From Nitrospira sp. (GTDB taxonomy: Bacteria; Nitrospirota; Nitrospiria; Nitrospirales; Nitrospiraceae): a DNA stretch of 64,000 bases. The position numbers and the translations under genes are program-made. The DNA lies in assembly GCA_022843785.1 (NCBI GenBank), contig JALHMZ010000008.1:1-64000 (forward strand), written 5' to 3'. Below the pieces are notes generated by a model. The model made no database searches and was not told the DNA's origin. It worked only from the letters and a program-made list of their open reading frames with translations. Below are positions 31,509-40,900 of the stretch, piece by piece (position 1 is the stretch's first letter; each line of letters starts with the position of its first letter).

Positions 31509-32031
31509 ACAAGTTCACGCTGCCGTGCTTGGCTTCCGCCAGGTACGTCGTGACTCCGGCGAACTGATCGATGCCGTCGATCAGCGTGTCCTTGGTGATT
31601 CCCATGAGGCCCATGGTAGTCGTGCAGGCGATGAATCGCACGCCGAGATCCAGCGCGGTGTGCATCAACTCGGGGACTCCCGGCATACGATTCTGCTTCA
31701 TCACCTTCTGCATCATCGCGGTGCCCAACCCGCCGAAATGAAATCGTGAGAGCGGCAGCGTCTCGGCGCCGCCTTTATTGAGCGCTCCGAACATTCGACG
31801 GAGCCAATCCTTCGCTGAACTGGCCGCGCCCTTCTTGCGAATCGCATTCAGTCCCCAGAAGGTAAAGAACACGGTGACCTGCATTCCCATCGCGGCTGCG
31901 CCGGTGGCGATGATGAAGGCCGCCATCGCCCGGTCCAGATCTCCGCTCAACAGGACGATGGTCACCCGATCCGGTTTGGAGGCTTGGAGCTGCGCTAATG
32001 TTGTCGTCGGTTCTATTTGTGTGGCGATCAT
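31501..32031 (-). CDS. DsrE2-like (DsrE/DsrF/DrsH family) protein
   Basis: A 176-residue protein starting at ATG 32031 (ACGAGG upstream). KPDRVTIVLLSGDLDRAMAAFIIATGAAAMGMQVTVFFTFWGLNAIRKKG and PELMHTALDLGVRFIACTTTMGLMGITKDTLIDGI follow the DsrE2 pattern, including the Cys of FIACTTTMG. DsrE2 proteins often occur with TusA and rhodanese in sulfur oxidisers. The middle segment (LSRFHFGGLGTAMMQKVMKQNRMPGVPEL) may bind to membrane or partner. It shares its C-terminal phrase (VNLFI) with the DsrE protein at 27974. Confidence 0.88.
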   Translation of the reverse strand: MIATQIEPTTTLAQLQASKPDRVTIVLLSGDLDRAMAAFIIATGAAAMGMQVTVFFTFWGLNAIRKKGAASSAKDWLRRMFGALNKGGAETLPLSRFHFGGLGTAMMQKVMKQNRMPGVPELMHTALDLGVRFIACTTTMGLMGITKDTLIDGIDQFAGVTTYLAEAKHGSVNLFI

Positions 32032-32220
32032 GGCGTGGCCTCGTTTCCTATACACAGACTCAGCCCTGTTCGAGCCTGTGAACAGAATAGTATGGGGTTC
32101 GTGAGGGTGTCAAGGAATGTGCCTGCGGCATCCTCGTCATTGTCGCTTGACCTTCCTCTATCCGGTCGCTATAGTCACCCTCGTAGGTGCGCCCCATCTT
32201 CCGGGCTTCCTTCCTCGTCC

Positions 32221-33303
32221 ATGAACATACCGCTCACGCCCGATATTGTCTCCGCTAGAAGCGCTCCGCTCTTTGGATTCTGGTACCCGGCTGTGCCGAG
32301 TGATACCTTGCCGTCAGGCTCGATGAAAGCCCTGCAGATGCTGGGGCTTCCAATCGTGCTTTGTCGGGACCGGGAGGGGCGGCTGGCGGCGATGCGCGAT
32401 ATTTGCCCGCACCGTGGCATGCCGTTGTCATTCGGACGTTTCAACGGCGAGCGTATCGAATGTTCGTATCACGGATGGCAGTTCGACATGAAGGGTCGCT
32501 GCCGCTGCATTCCCGCGCTGCCGGAAGGGACGTCCCTTCAAACCGATAAGGTTGGGATCGCCAGTTATCCGGCTGAAGAAGCTGACGGTATGATCTGGGT
32601 GCATCTTGCCGACGATCGTGGAGAAGCCGGGTCGTTGCCGCCGGTCCCGCGTATGCCGCTGCCATCGGAGCCGAAACAGTCGTTTCACATTTCGCTGATC
32701 TACACCTGTACGGCAGACGACGGCGTCATCGGTCTTATCGATCCGGTCCATGGTCCCTACGTGCATTCCTGGTGGCGCAGCGATGCGAGCATGCATGAAA
32801 AGGCGAAGACCTTTGAGCCGATTCCCAATGGATTCCGGATGACGGCGCACCGGCCGGCCAAGAACAGCGGTCCGTTTCATTGGCTGGAGCGTGTCTACGG
32901 AGGGCCGTTGAGCACGACGATCGATTTTCTGCTCCCGAATCAGCGCGTCGAACTCATGGAGTGCGGGCGGGTATGGATGGCCAACCGGTTGATGGCCACG
33001 CCCATATCGGATATGGAATGCCGTATCGATTTCTCCGCCTATTGGCGCGGGCTGCATTGGCTTCCGTTTGGAAATCTGATTTTCCGTACGCTCACCAAGA
33101 TGTTTCTGGGGCAGGATGAACGTGCCATGAAGCATCTTGCCGTGGGGCTTCGTCACAAACCATCGTCGATGTTTCTTGGCGATGCCGACATGCCGGCCAA
33201 GTGGTACTACAAGCTCAAAGCTGCTCATCTCGCCTCGCTTCAGACGGGGCAGCCGATGGAACATCCCCTCAAAGAGCGGGTGACGCTGCGGTGGAGAAGC
33301 TGA
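32221..33303 (+). CDS. Rieske non-heme iron oxygenase
   Basis: A 360-residue protein from ATG 32221. The Rieske [2Fe-2S] motif is complete: CPHRGMPLS and CSYHGW, spaced normally. GVIGLIDPVHGPYVHSWW gives the mononuclear iron ligands of the catalytic domain (D-x2-H-x4-H). It belongs to the ring-hydroxylating or demethylase-type alpha subunits; substrate is unknown and no ferredoxin reductase is adjacent. The following gene starts inside its last codons (GTG 33291), so the two are co-translated. Confidence 0.88.
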   Translation: MNIPLTPDIVSARSAPLFGFWYPAVPSDTLPSGSMKALQMLGLPIVLCRDREGRLAAMRDICPHRGMPLSFGRFNGERIECSYHGWQFDMKGRCRCIPALPEGTSLQTDKVGIASYPAEEADGMIWVHLADDRGEAGSLPPVPRMPLPSEPKQSFHISLIYTCTADDGVIGLIDPVHGPYVHSWWRSDASMHEKAKTFEPIPNGFRMTAHRPAKNSGPFHWLERVYGGPLSTTIDFLLPNQRVELMECGRVWMANRLMATPISDMECRIDFSAYWRGLHWLPFGNLIFRTLTKMFLGQDERAMKHLAVGLRHKPSSMFLGDADMPAKWYYKLKAAHLASLQTGQPMEHPLKERVTLRWRS

Positions 33304-33968
33304 CCGGTCGTCTCAATATCCCCCAGCTCATGTTCATAATCATTGGTGCTGCGCTGTTCGTGTCGCCGGTATGGGCAGGAAGCGACCCGCGGACGGTGCT
33401 CGTTCCGGCTCTGGGTGTGCCTGAGGAAGGGCTTCCCGGTGTCGTCAATTACATCATCATTCAGTTCGAGCGGACGATGAGGGAGGATGGTCCGACGGTC
33501 CAGTTCAGCGAGATCAATCTGGGAGGTGGCTCACTTGTGGGTGAGGAGTGGAAAGAGGGAGTACGCCGGGCCGTGCGGGCCGTGGCCCACGCCGTCGGCG
33601 ATGACGGCCGTAATTGGCTGATTACGATCAAAAATCGTTCGCATATGGCCATGACCGACGGGATGAGTGCGGGGGCTGCCGTGGCGGTGGGTATCATGGC
33701 GGTCTATAAGGGTGAAGTGATCAGATCTGACGTAGCCCTGTCCGGCCAGATTACCCCGGATGGCCGACTTGAGGCTGTCGGAGGATTACCTGTAAAAATT
33801 GAAGCGGCAGCCGGTGCTCAGTACCGGGCGATGGTCGTACCTCGGGAGCAGATCTTTACCACCGACTGGGTAATCACGAAAGAAACAGCCGATCGAAAGC
33901 GGGTACAGCTTATTCACGCAGGTACACTGGAAGAGGCGTATCAGGTTATGACGGGGAGCGTCCGCTAG
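33291..33968 (+). CDS. Exported protein with a Lon-type (S16) protease domain
   Basis: A 225-residue protein. The start is GTG 33291 (or ATG 33330). A signal peptide is present (MFIIIGAALFVSPVWA). The rest is a Lon proteolytic domain without an ATPase: VQFSEINLGGGSLVGEEWKEGVRRAVRAVAH, then MAMTDGMSAGAAVAVGIMAVYKGE with the catalytic Ser, LSGQITPDGRLEAVGGLPVKIEAAAGAQYRAMVVPREQ with the catalytic Lys in PVKIEAA. Both dyad residues are kept, so activity is plausible. A Lon domain outside the cytosol is unusual. It overlaps the Rieske oxygenase gene. Confidence 0.82.
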   Translation: MEKLTGRLNIPQLMFIIIGAALFVSPVWAGSDPRTVLVPALGVPEEGLPGVVNYIIIQFERTMREDGPTVQFSEINLGGGSLVGEEWKEGVRRAVRAVAHAVGDDGRNWLITIKNRSHMAMTDGMSAGAAVAVGIMAVYKGEVIRSDVALSGQITPDGRLEAVGGLPVKIEAAAGAQYRAMVVPREQIFTTDWVITKETADRKRVQLIHAGTLEEAYQVMTGSVR

Positions 33969-35976
33969 GGGGCTCTGTCTCGCGTAAGAGAATGAGACCC
34001 ATTGCCCGACGGATCTGGTCGCGCGTTCCCAGTAAGACGATGATATCGCCGGGGAGAAGTGTGGTTTTCACGGAAGGATTGGATTCTGTGATGCCGCTTC
34101 TGGTCCACGCAATAATCGAGGTGCCGGTTCGAGGCCGCAGGGCCAGTTGATCGATGGTTTTCCTGGCCGCCGGTGAATCCTCCTCGATCCGACACGTTTC
34201 CACTTCCACATCGCTCAGTGTGCCGCCACGAAGATGGTGGGCCAACTCGGGCAGCTCGCTCCGGCGCAACAGGGCATAGCCTTCCCGCCGAACCTGTTCG
34301 GCTTTCCGCATCACGAATTCTTGCGGCATGTTGTAGGTCCGCAACACCAGCGCAAAAATCTCGATCGACGTTTCAAACTCTTCCGGCACCACATCGTCGG
34401 CGCCGAGTTGATGGAGTTCTTCCAACTCGCGCAGGTAGCGCGTCCTGACGACGATATGAATCTTCGGATTCAAACTGCGCGCCACTTGGACGGTTCGGCG
34501 GGCCATGAACGGATCGGAAATCGCGATCACCAGGACTCTGGCATCGTCGATTTTCATATGCCGGAGCACGTGCGGGTTCGTGGCATCGCCGTAGTAGAGG
34601 GGCAAGCCGTGCTGCGCTTCCCGGCGCACCGTATCGCCGTCCAGATCTAATGCAATGTAGGGTACTTCCGTTTCACCCAGCACGCGAGCCAGGTTCCTGC
34701 CGTTCAATCCGTACCCCACGATGATCACATGGTCTTTGATACGGAGGTGCCGCCCTTCTGTCTCCAGCACATGGGCCGTGGTCTGGCCGGGCAGCCAACG
34801 GCGGAGCCGCTGGACGGCTTCTACGTGCCGGGCGAGATGTGGCGACCCCTGCATGAGGAACGGCGTGATGATCATGGAACAGACGGAGACCGCCAGGAAT
34901 ATTTGATAGGGTGTGCCGGACATCAGGCCGTGCTCTTGGCCGACCTGGGCCAGTACAAAACTGAATTCGCCGACTTGAGCCAGAGCGACGCCGGTCATGA
35001 CCGCCGCCCGTGGAGGGACCGCCGCGGCCAGCACGGCTCCGGCGCCGCTGAGGAACTTGAGAAGCAACACAACGAGTAAGAGGCCGGTGACGACTCCGGG
35101 ATACTGGAGCAGGATTCGCCAATCCATCAGAATGCCGATGGAGATGAAAAACAGACTGTTAAAACTGTCTCGGAACGGGAGTACCTCCGCAATGGCTTGG
35201 TGACTATACTCCGACTCGGAAATGACGAGTCCGGCGATGAAGGCGCCCAACGCGAGCGACAACCCGCTCATTGAAGTCAGCCATGCGATGCCGAGGCAGA
35301 TGACGATAATCGTCAGCAAAAAGAGCTCGCGGCTTCGGCTGCGGACGATGTACTCGAGCACTTTCGGGGCTGCATACCAGGCGGCGGCCACGATACAGGC
35401 GACGAGCACCACGGACTTTCCTACGGGCAAGAGGATGGTTGAGAGCGCGTCCTCGCTGGGGCTGGCCAGAATGGGCGTCAGCAGAATCATGGGCACGACG
35501 GCGAGGTCCTGGAAGATCAGGATGCCGATGGTTGCGCGGCCGTAGGGCGTGTCGCTGTCTCCGCTTGCCGCCAGCGCTTTCAATACGATTGCAGTGCTGC
35601 TGAGAGACAATAGAAAGCCCCAGAACACCGCCTGTGGCCCCGGTATTCCCGCAATGATGCCGCCGAGCCACACGAGGACAATGACCCCGCCGACCTGAAT
35701 CGGTGCGGCGACCAGAAGCAGTCGCTTCAGTGAGGCGAGTTGGACCAGCGAGAACTCGATGCCGATGGTGAATAACAGCAAGGCAATTCCAATTTCCGCG
35801 AGGACTTGCACGGTTCCGATGTCTGAAATGAGGTTGAATCCATGCGGGCCGATCACGGATCCGGCGACGAGAAACCCGGCGATGGAGGGCAACCGAAATT
35901 GGTGAAAGAGAAACACCACCGCAATAGAGACGGTGTAAATAAGCAGCAAGTTGCTGAGGACGTCGTTATCGGTCAT
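33946..35976 (-). CDS. KefB-type cation:proton antiporter (CPA2) with TrkA-N and TrkA-C domains
   Basis: A 676-residue protein starting at ATG 35976; an upstream in-frame GTG at 36042 is less likely. Residues 1-390 form the CPA2 membrane part (about 12-13 helices; SLALGAFIAGLVISESEYSH near residue 265). Residues 415-535 form a TrkA-N/RCK Rossmann domain (DHVIIVGYGLNGRNLARVLGETEVPYIALDLD). Residues 590-670 form TrkA-C (GTSIIAWTRSGI... LLPGDIIVLLGTRDQIRRAMGLIL). Such proteins exchange K+ or Na+ for protons, gated by nucleotides. It is convergent with the Lon-like gene, overlapping by 23 bases. Confidence 0.93.
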   Translation of the reverse strand: MTDNDVLSNLLLIYTVSIAVVFLFHQFRLPSIAGFLVAGSVIGPHGFNLISDIGTVQVLAEIGIALLLFTIGIEFSLVQLASLKRLLLVAAPIQVGGVIVLVWLGGIIAGIPGPQAVFWGFLLSLSSTAIVLKALAASGDSDTPYGRATIGILIFQDLAVVPMILLTPILASPSEDALSTILLPVGKSVVLVACIVAAAWYAAPKVLEYIVRSRSRELFLLTIIVICLGIAWLTSMSGLSLALGAFIAGLVISESEYSHQAIAEVLPFRDSFNSLFFISIGILMDWRILLQYPGVVTGLLLVVLLLKFLSGAGAVLAAAVPPRAAVMTGVALAQVGEFSFVLAQVGQEHGLMSGTPYQIFLAVSVCSMIITPFLMQGSPHLARHVEAVQRLRRWLPGQTTAHVLETEGRHLRIKDHVIIVGYGLNGRNLARVLGETEVPYIALDLDGDTVRREAQHGLPLYYGDATNPHVLRHMKIDDARVLVIAISDPFMARRTVQVARSLNPKIHIVVRTRYLRELEELHQLGADDVVPEEFETSIEIFALVLRTYNMPQEFVMRKAEQVRREGYALLRRSELPELAHHLRGGTLSDVEVETCRIEEDSPAARKTIDQLALRPRTGTSIIAWTRSGITESNPSVKTTLLPGDIIVLLGTRDQIRRAMGLILLRETEPPSGRSPS

Positions 35977-36328
35977 TGCGAGGCCCGTGGGAGGTACAGC
36001 CTGAATGGAAACATGTGCAGGAGAAAGGGAGTGCCGATCCACGACCAGGATCGCTCCTCACTATTCACCCGGAATGGGGTGGAGGATACCTCATTGTCTT
36101 CAAGCGAACAAGGCAAAGGCTTCAATCCCAAGCCCGGGCATGACCGTGTTTCGATGATTGTGGGTGGCCTGATCTCCTAGAACCGGCTCAGGAGTTGGGT
36201 TTCCCCCTCCCAAAGTGGCATAGATTCTTGGAAGTCCCATTGCGTAAGTTGTGTGTGCGCGTAGACGAGGACAGAATTATCGGAGAGCCTGTGCGCGGCT
36301 CATCGCTACATTTTTACGGAGGTGCCCC
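35977..36328. other. Intergenic region without a supported gene
   Basis: The 352 bases between two divergent genes contain short open frames with no family signature. GGAGGTG lies just upstream of the gene at 36329. No strong promoter or hairpin is visible. Confidence 0.45.
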
Positions 36329-36898
36329 ATGAGGCTCATACGAATGGCGTTTTCAGTATCCATACTTGCGGCGATGGTTTCCGGTTCCGCGTCAGCCGAT
36401 ACTCCGCCGCCGGCTCCTGAACCGACAGGCGTATTGGAATGCCTCACGGCGGATGGGGACACGATCTATACCAACAAGGAACGGGCTGGTTGCCGAGTCA
36501 TGATGTTACGGCCGCTGTCGGTTGTGCCGTCGCTGGAGAATATGCCGATTGTTCCCCGTCCCGCTCCCGTTGCCGCACCACATTACGAAGTTCCAGCCTA
36601 CCAGGATCGGCCATCGGGTATGGGAGGGCGAAATGTCCCGGAGTGGGCCAGAGATTGGCATGCGAGCAATACAAACTCCGGCTCAGTGCAAAGCGAGGTT
36701 TGTGGACTGTATATGGAATGGCTTCACCTGGTTCAGAAAACCCGCGGGGGCCTGTGGTTCGGATCTGACCCGTCTTACGGCGGCGACCTTTCCGGCCGCA
36801 ATCAGCGTGGAGCCAGTTACTCTTTCTATGACAACGCGCGCTATGTCGCGCTGTCGAATATCTTCGGGAGAGGATTCATTCCGATCGGGTGTCCGTAG
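36329..36898 (+). CDS. Exported protein with DUF4124-like start
   Basis: A 189-residue protein; ATG 36329 follows ACGGAGGTG. Signal peptide: MAFSVSILAAMVSGSASA. The stretch VLECLTADGDTIYTNKERAGCRVM resembles the short domain (DUF4124 type) in which a Cys pair brackets a phrase of the kind 'DG-x-x-x-YT'. A Pro-rich linker follows, then a second region (SEVCGLYMEWLHLVQKTRGGLWFGSDPSYGGDLSGRNQRGASYSFYDNARYVALSNIFGRGFIPIGC). Function not known. Monocistronic. Confidence 0.65.
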   Translation: MRLIRMAFSVSILAAMVSGSASADTPPPAPEPTGVLECLTADGDTIYTNKERAGCRVMMLRPLSVVPSLENMPIVPRPAPVAAPHYEVPAYQDRPSGMGGRNVPEWARDWHASNTNSGSVQSEVCGLYMEWLHLVQKTRGGLWFGSDPSYGGDLSGRNQRGASYSFYDNARYVALSNIFGRGFIPIGCP

Positions 36899-36967
36899 AT
36901 TAAGTAGATCGATAGTCATTGTGAATCCCTAGTCATTGCGCATCCTCCTGTAACGCTCACCCAATCT

Positions 36968-36996
36968 CCCTCCCCCCACCTTAAGTAGGGGGGGGT
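36968..36996. promoter_or_regulatory. GC-rich hairpin upstream of the tandem exported paralogues
   Basis: CCTCCCCCCACC and a run of eight G flank TTAAGTA. The palindrome lies about 150 bases before the first gene of the paralogue row, just upstream of a TATACT box at 37016. It could be a regulator site or simply a hairpin; the role is inferred. Confidence 0.4.
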
Positions 36997-37142
36997 AATC
37001 TCTCAATAGTCTGTGTATACTGCGCGGCTTCTTGGCTTGAACCTGTATGGAGTTGCGCCAATGGTCCGTCGCAAAGTTTTGTGCACTGACTAGTGCAGAT
37101 CGAATGCGGATGCACGCTGATTTAACAACACGGAGGAGAAGT

Positions 37143-37718
37143 ATGACACGGTTGACTCCACTGATAATGGTAGGGATGAAGCTCGCATGTTTCGGCGTGA
37201 TCGTCGCAGGAATGGCGGCTCCGGCCTTGGCTGCTCCGGTACAGGACATATTTGAGGTCAAAGCTACGACGAAAGAGTGGTGTGAAGGTAATCCAAAGTT
37301 CTCTGAAATCGTCTCGGTAAAAATTGACCCCAGAAATCCTGCCTACAACGTCACAGTCACCTTTACTCGGGATGCCGACAATACGGACGATAGCACGGAT
37401 GTGTCGCTCAAGATTAACAACACGGGGAGCGCGGATTTTGATGCGATCACATTGAATGGTCTCGCCTTCGTTGCCAATGCGGCGCAGCGCAAGCTCGAGT
37501 TTGCGGTCTCTGGAGTAAATCCAGGGAACGCTGACCACTTCGTGACGGTGCGTGGCCAAGCCTCGCTGGATAATCTTGGGAACGTTACGAAACTGACAGG
37601 GATGATTGTGTACGAGATTACCGGCACCTACACCATCAAGACCCCGCCACCCGCGCACCAAAGTGCTGATGTGGAATGTTTTGCGAGCGGGACATTCGTG
37701 ACGGGGAAGAAACTATAG
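37143..37718 (+). CDS. Exported protein, paralogue 1 (single domain)
   Basis: A 191-residue protein from ATG 37143 (GGAGGAG upstream). Signal peptide: MKLACFGVIVAGMAAPALA. The domain begins DIFEVKATTKEWCEGNPKFSE and continues VTVTFTRDADNTDDSTDVSLKINNTGSADFDAITLNGLAFV, LEFAVSGVNPGNADHFVTVRGQASLDNLGNVTKLTGMIVYEITGTYTI, ending VECFASGTFVTGKKL. The next two genes carry clear relatives of all these blocks. Two Cys (EWCEGNP and VECFASGTF) are kept in all three and may bond. The family is unknown to me; a beta-sandwich surface protein is likely. It has no anchor. Confidence 0.78.
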   Translation: MTRLTPLIMVGMKLACFGVIVAGMAAPALAAPVQDIFEVKATTKEWCEGNPKFSEIVSVKIDPRNPAYNVTVTFTRDADNTDDSTDVSLKINNTGSADFDAITLNGLAFVANAAQRKLEFAVSGVNPGNADHFVTVRGQASLDNLGNVTKLTGMIVYEITGTYTIKTPPPAHQSADVECFASGTFVTGKKL

Positions 37719-37809
37719 GATGTGGGCGGGGCATGAGAAAGAGCGGCAGGCCTTCACCGCTGATGAGACATTGAATTGCGAACGAGTCAATAAGAGAGGA
37801 AGTGGAACG

Positions 37810-38781
37810 ATGACACAATGGTCAAAGGGGAAGATGATACTGCTCTCCCTCGCCCTGGTCGGCGTCATGTGGCTAGGTGCTGCGGCCCCGGCGCGGGCGA
37901 TCACCGACACGTTTGAGCTCAAGGCGACATTTAAGGAACGGTGCAAGGAGAATCCGAGATTTGTTGATCCCTTCACGGTCAAAGTGAGTGACGGATTTAC
38001 GATCACGTTTACACGAGACGACAGCAACCCCACTCACCTTCAAGCGACCATCAATACTGATGGAGTGAGCCCGGACATTGATGCGATCCCGCTCGCGGGG
38101 AGAGCGCATTTTAGTAATAAGACTCTGAGTAAGGTGGAATTTGTGGTCTCAGGCGTGAATCCAGGCAACCCCAATCATTTCTTGACCCTCCGGGGCCAGG
38201 GCACGGTGGATAGATATGGCCATTTGACAAAAGTCGCCGGGACCGTCTTCTGGCAAGAGACAACCACCTACACTATCGATAAGAGCACCGGTGCCCAGAG
38301 TGATCCGGTGGAGTGCTTCTCCAGCGGCACATTCGGCGCGGGGAAGAACCTGACCTGGGTACCGCCACCACCTCCAGGGACGCTCCGTGTAACTGGCGCA
38401 CCGTCAGATGTCGGTGGCAGGTTTGTAACGGATAAGAGGTTGTTCAATCAGCAAGTGCATGTTGTAGGAGCGGTGATCATTTGGGGTGAGTTTCACACTG
38501 GGTTTCCTGCTCACACGGAAACACTGTTGATCTCGATCTTGACAGATGGGACGCTAGGTATGCTCTTCACTGACACGACAGTGTCTATATCATCTAGTGC
38601 CGTAAGAGAGTGGAATTTCTCATGCGATAACTTACCAGGGTGCACAGGTGTTACGATAGATAGATTGACTGGGACCTTAACATTCCAGAATGTGGTGTTA
38701 GTCAATTCTTTTAATTCCACTTCAACCTCTACGCTTGCACCCATCACACTGAATGGCATCCTGAGATTTACGCCGTTTTGA
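37810..38781 (+). CDS. Exported protein, paralogue 2 (two domains)
   Basis: A 323-residue protein from ATG 37810. Signal peptide: MILLSLALVGVMWLGAAAPARA. Residues 30-180 repeat the domain of paralogue 1 (DTFELKATFKERCKENPRFVD; VSGVNPGNPNHFLTLRGQGTVDRYGHLTKVAGTVF; VECFSSGTFGAGKNL). A Pro run (PPPPPGTLRVTGAP) leads into a second domain: VGGRFVTDKRLFNQQVHVVGAVIIWGEFH, WNFSCDNLPGCTGVTIDRLTGTLTFQNVVLVN, ending TLAPITLNGILRFTPF. The third paralogue ends with a copy of this domain. Confidence 0.78.
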   Translation: MTQWSKGKMILLSLALVGVMWLGAAAPARAITDTFELKATFKERCKENPRFVDPFTVKVSDGFTITFTRDDSNPTHLQATINTDGVSPDIDAIPLAGRAHFSNKTLSKVEFVVSGVNPGNPNHFLTLRGQGTVDRYGHLTKVAGTVFWQETTTYTIDKSTGAQSDPVECFSSGTFGAGKNLTWVPPPPPGTLRVTGAPSDVGGRFVTDKRLFNQQVHVVGAVIIWGEFHTGFPAHTETLLISILTDGTLGMLFTDTTVSISSSAVREWNFSCDNLPGCTGVTIDRLTGTLTFQNVVLVNSFNSTSTSTLAPITLNGILRFTPF

Positions 38782-39023
38782 CCGTTTGATAGGAAAGGGC
38801 CTTTCTCTTGAGCGGTAGAGAAGAACGAGACGACGAGTAATTCACACGCACTCTTGTTCGAGAGTCATCGGGCCAATTGCCATTGTTGGCTATCTCGTTG
38901 CCTGGTTGTCTGTGCGCGAGAGGTGTGGTCAAGAGCAGGGGGTGGCGACGTCGATGTCTTCACGTTCAACTTAAGGGGTTGGTGACAGGATCAGGCGGCG
39001 TGAACAGCTACAAAAGGACGAAG

Positions 39024-40649
39024 ATGACATCGATATCAAGAATGGCCATGGTGCTGTGCGCTCTTTCATTAAGCAGCGGAGCGTGGTTAGGGCTGGTGGT
39101 GCCGGCGCAGGCGGCGACCGTCATCGACACCTTTGAGGTGACGCTGACGGGCAAACAATGGTGCGAGGAGAACCCCACCTTTGCTGAGCCGTTCAAGGTC
39201 ACCGTCAATCCGAGGCAACCGGCGCAGAGCACCATACTGACACTGACACAGGATCCGCTCAATACAGGAGATCGCACCGACCTTCACGCCACCCTCAACA
39301 CCCAGGGAGCGAGCCCCGAGCTTGATGGGATCGCGTTGAAGGGGCGGGCGTTCCCCAGCATCAAGACCGGTAGCAGTGCCCAGTTTGTGCTCTCGGGTAC
39401 GAATCCGAGCCACCCCGAGGGCTATTTGACCATTCGGGGCCAGGCCAAGTTCGACAAAGCCGGTCGTCTACTGAGCGCTTCCGGCACGTATGTTTTTCAG
39501 GCGATCAGCACCTACACCATAGATAAGAAAACCGGGGCACAGAGCGGACCAGTAGATTGTTTCAACAGTGGCACGGTGGCCACGAAAGGCAAGGCCCTCA
39601 TCACGGGCACCTTGGTGGATCGTCCAGTAGATGGCATACGCTACATCACGAGCACGAATCCGGTGGGTGGCGTCACCAGTGGGGGCGGCCATTACCTCTG
39701 TCATGCCGGTGAGACCGTGACGTTCTTCCTGGGCACGCGCCAACTGGGTGTGAGCCAGCCCTGCTCTGAGGTGGTGACGGTGGCCGCACTGCTGCGGGCG
39801 ACCAGCCTGACGGACCCGCAAGTGGTGAATCTGGCGCAACTGCTGATGACGCTGGATAACCAGGTGAGTCCGGACGTGATCACGATTCCGGCTCCCCTGC
39901 CGGGCGGTGTGATCCCGGCCAATATTCCCTCGCTTACGGACCCCAATTTTGACACGAATGTGTTGGCAGCATTGCCAGGCGGCACCGTCCTGGTGACGGA
40001 GGCTGCGGCGTTGGCGCAGTTGCAGCAGGCCCTCAAACAGGTGACGGTGACCGGCGTGACGAACGCCACCGTTACCTCAAGCCCGGCGGGGATCAATTGC
40101 GTCAACGGGGCGGGAACCTGTTCCACGTACCTGCCGACCGGGACGGTGGTGACGCTCACGGCGACCGGGACCGGCTTCACGGGCTGGAATGGCGGTGGGT
40201 GTTCCGGGACGGGACCCTGCGTGCTCACACTGACAGTAGATATGGCTGTGACGCTGAGTGGTGATGTAGGGACGATCAGAGTGACCGGCGCTCCGGCGAT
40301 TGTCGGTGGGACGTTTGTGGCTGATCCTCTATACACCGTACAAAGTCCAGGTTCCGTCTACTTTGCAGAAATATCCGTGGGATATGCAGAGGTACTAGCG
40401 GTGGGATATGACTTCGGGAGCAATCAAGTTATATGGATGTATTTTCAGGCCGTGACGACCAATCCTATTACTGAAACAACGTGGGGGTGCAATCCTATCC
40501 CCTCGCTGAACTGTGTGGGGGGCCCAATAGCAGGAGTTACGTTAAATCGTACTTCCGGGACAGTTACCCTAAATAATGTCGTGTTGCAAAATGTGGCTTC
40601 AGGCCTATCGGTGACACTGAACGGCACACTGAGATTTACGCCGTTTTGA
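39024..40649 (+). CDS. Exported protein, paralogue 3 (four modules)
   Basis: A 541-residue protein; ATG 39024 with AAAGGA upstream. Signal peptide: MAMVLCALSLSSGAWLGLVVPAQA. Residues 30-185 are the domain shared with paralogues 1 and 2 (DTFEVTLTGKQWCEENPTFAE; VDCFNSGTV). Residues 190-340 are an extra segment (LVDRPVDGIRYITSTNPVGGVTSGGG...) like a Ca-type surface module. Residues 345-410 are a divergent InlB B-repeat-type domain (VTSSPAGINCVNGAGTCSTYLPTGTVVTLTA... FTGWNGGGCSG). The last 125 repeat the C-terminal domain of paralogue 2 (TIRVTGAPAIVGGTFVADP; TLNGTLRFTPF). It is the longest of the row. Confidence 0.8.
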   Translation: MTSISRMAMVLCALSLSSGAWLGLVVPAQAATVIDTFEVTLTGKQWCEENPTFAEPFKVTVNPRQPAQSTILTLTQDPLNTGDRTDLHATLNTQGASPELDGIALKGRAFPSIKTGSSAQFVLSGTNPSHPEGYLTIRGQAKFDKAGRLLSASGTYVFQAISTYTIDKKTGAQSGPVDCFNSGTVATKGKALITGTLVDRPVDGIRYITSTNPVGGVTSGGGHYLCHAGETVTFFLGTRQLGVSQPCSEVVTVAALLRATSLTDPQVVNLAQLLMTLDNQVSPDVITIPAPLPGGVIPANIPSLTDPNFDTNVLAALPGGTVLVTEAAALAQLQQALKQVTVTGVTNATVTSSPAGINCVNGAGTCSTYLPTGTVVTLTATGTGFTGWNGGGCSGTGPCVLTLTVDMAVTLSGDVGTIRVTGAPAIVGGTFVADPLYTVQSPGSVYFAEISVGYAEVLAVGYDFGSNQVIWMYFQAVTTNPITETTWGCNPIPSLNCVGGPIAGVTLNRTSGTVTLNNVVLQNVASGLSVTLNGTLRFTPF

Positions 40650-40900
40650 TTGCTGAATTAGAAAACTTTCTTCCTCTTGAGTGGTGTGGACGAGCGATAG
40701 GAAACGAAGTTCACCTGTTGTCTTATTCAAGAGGATGGTTCAAGTTGCCAAGGGCAATGGGTAAATAATGTCCTATGTTATTGTACCAGGCAGCGGGGCT
40801 TGGCTGGGTTTGGCGGTGCCGACACAGCGGCAATTGTGACCGACATCTTTCTGAAATATCGCAAGAATTCATTGAGGTATTGGGATTAGAAAGCCTACAG

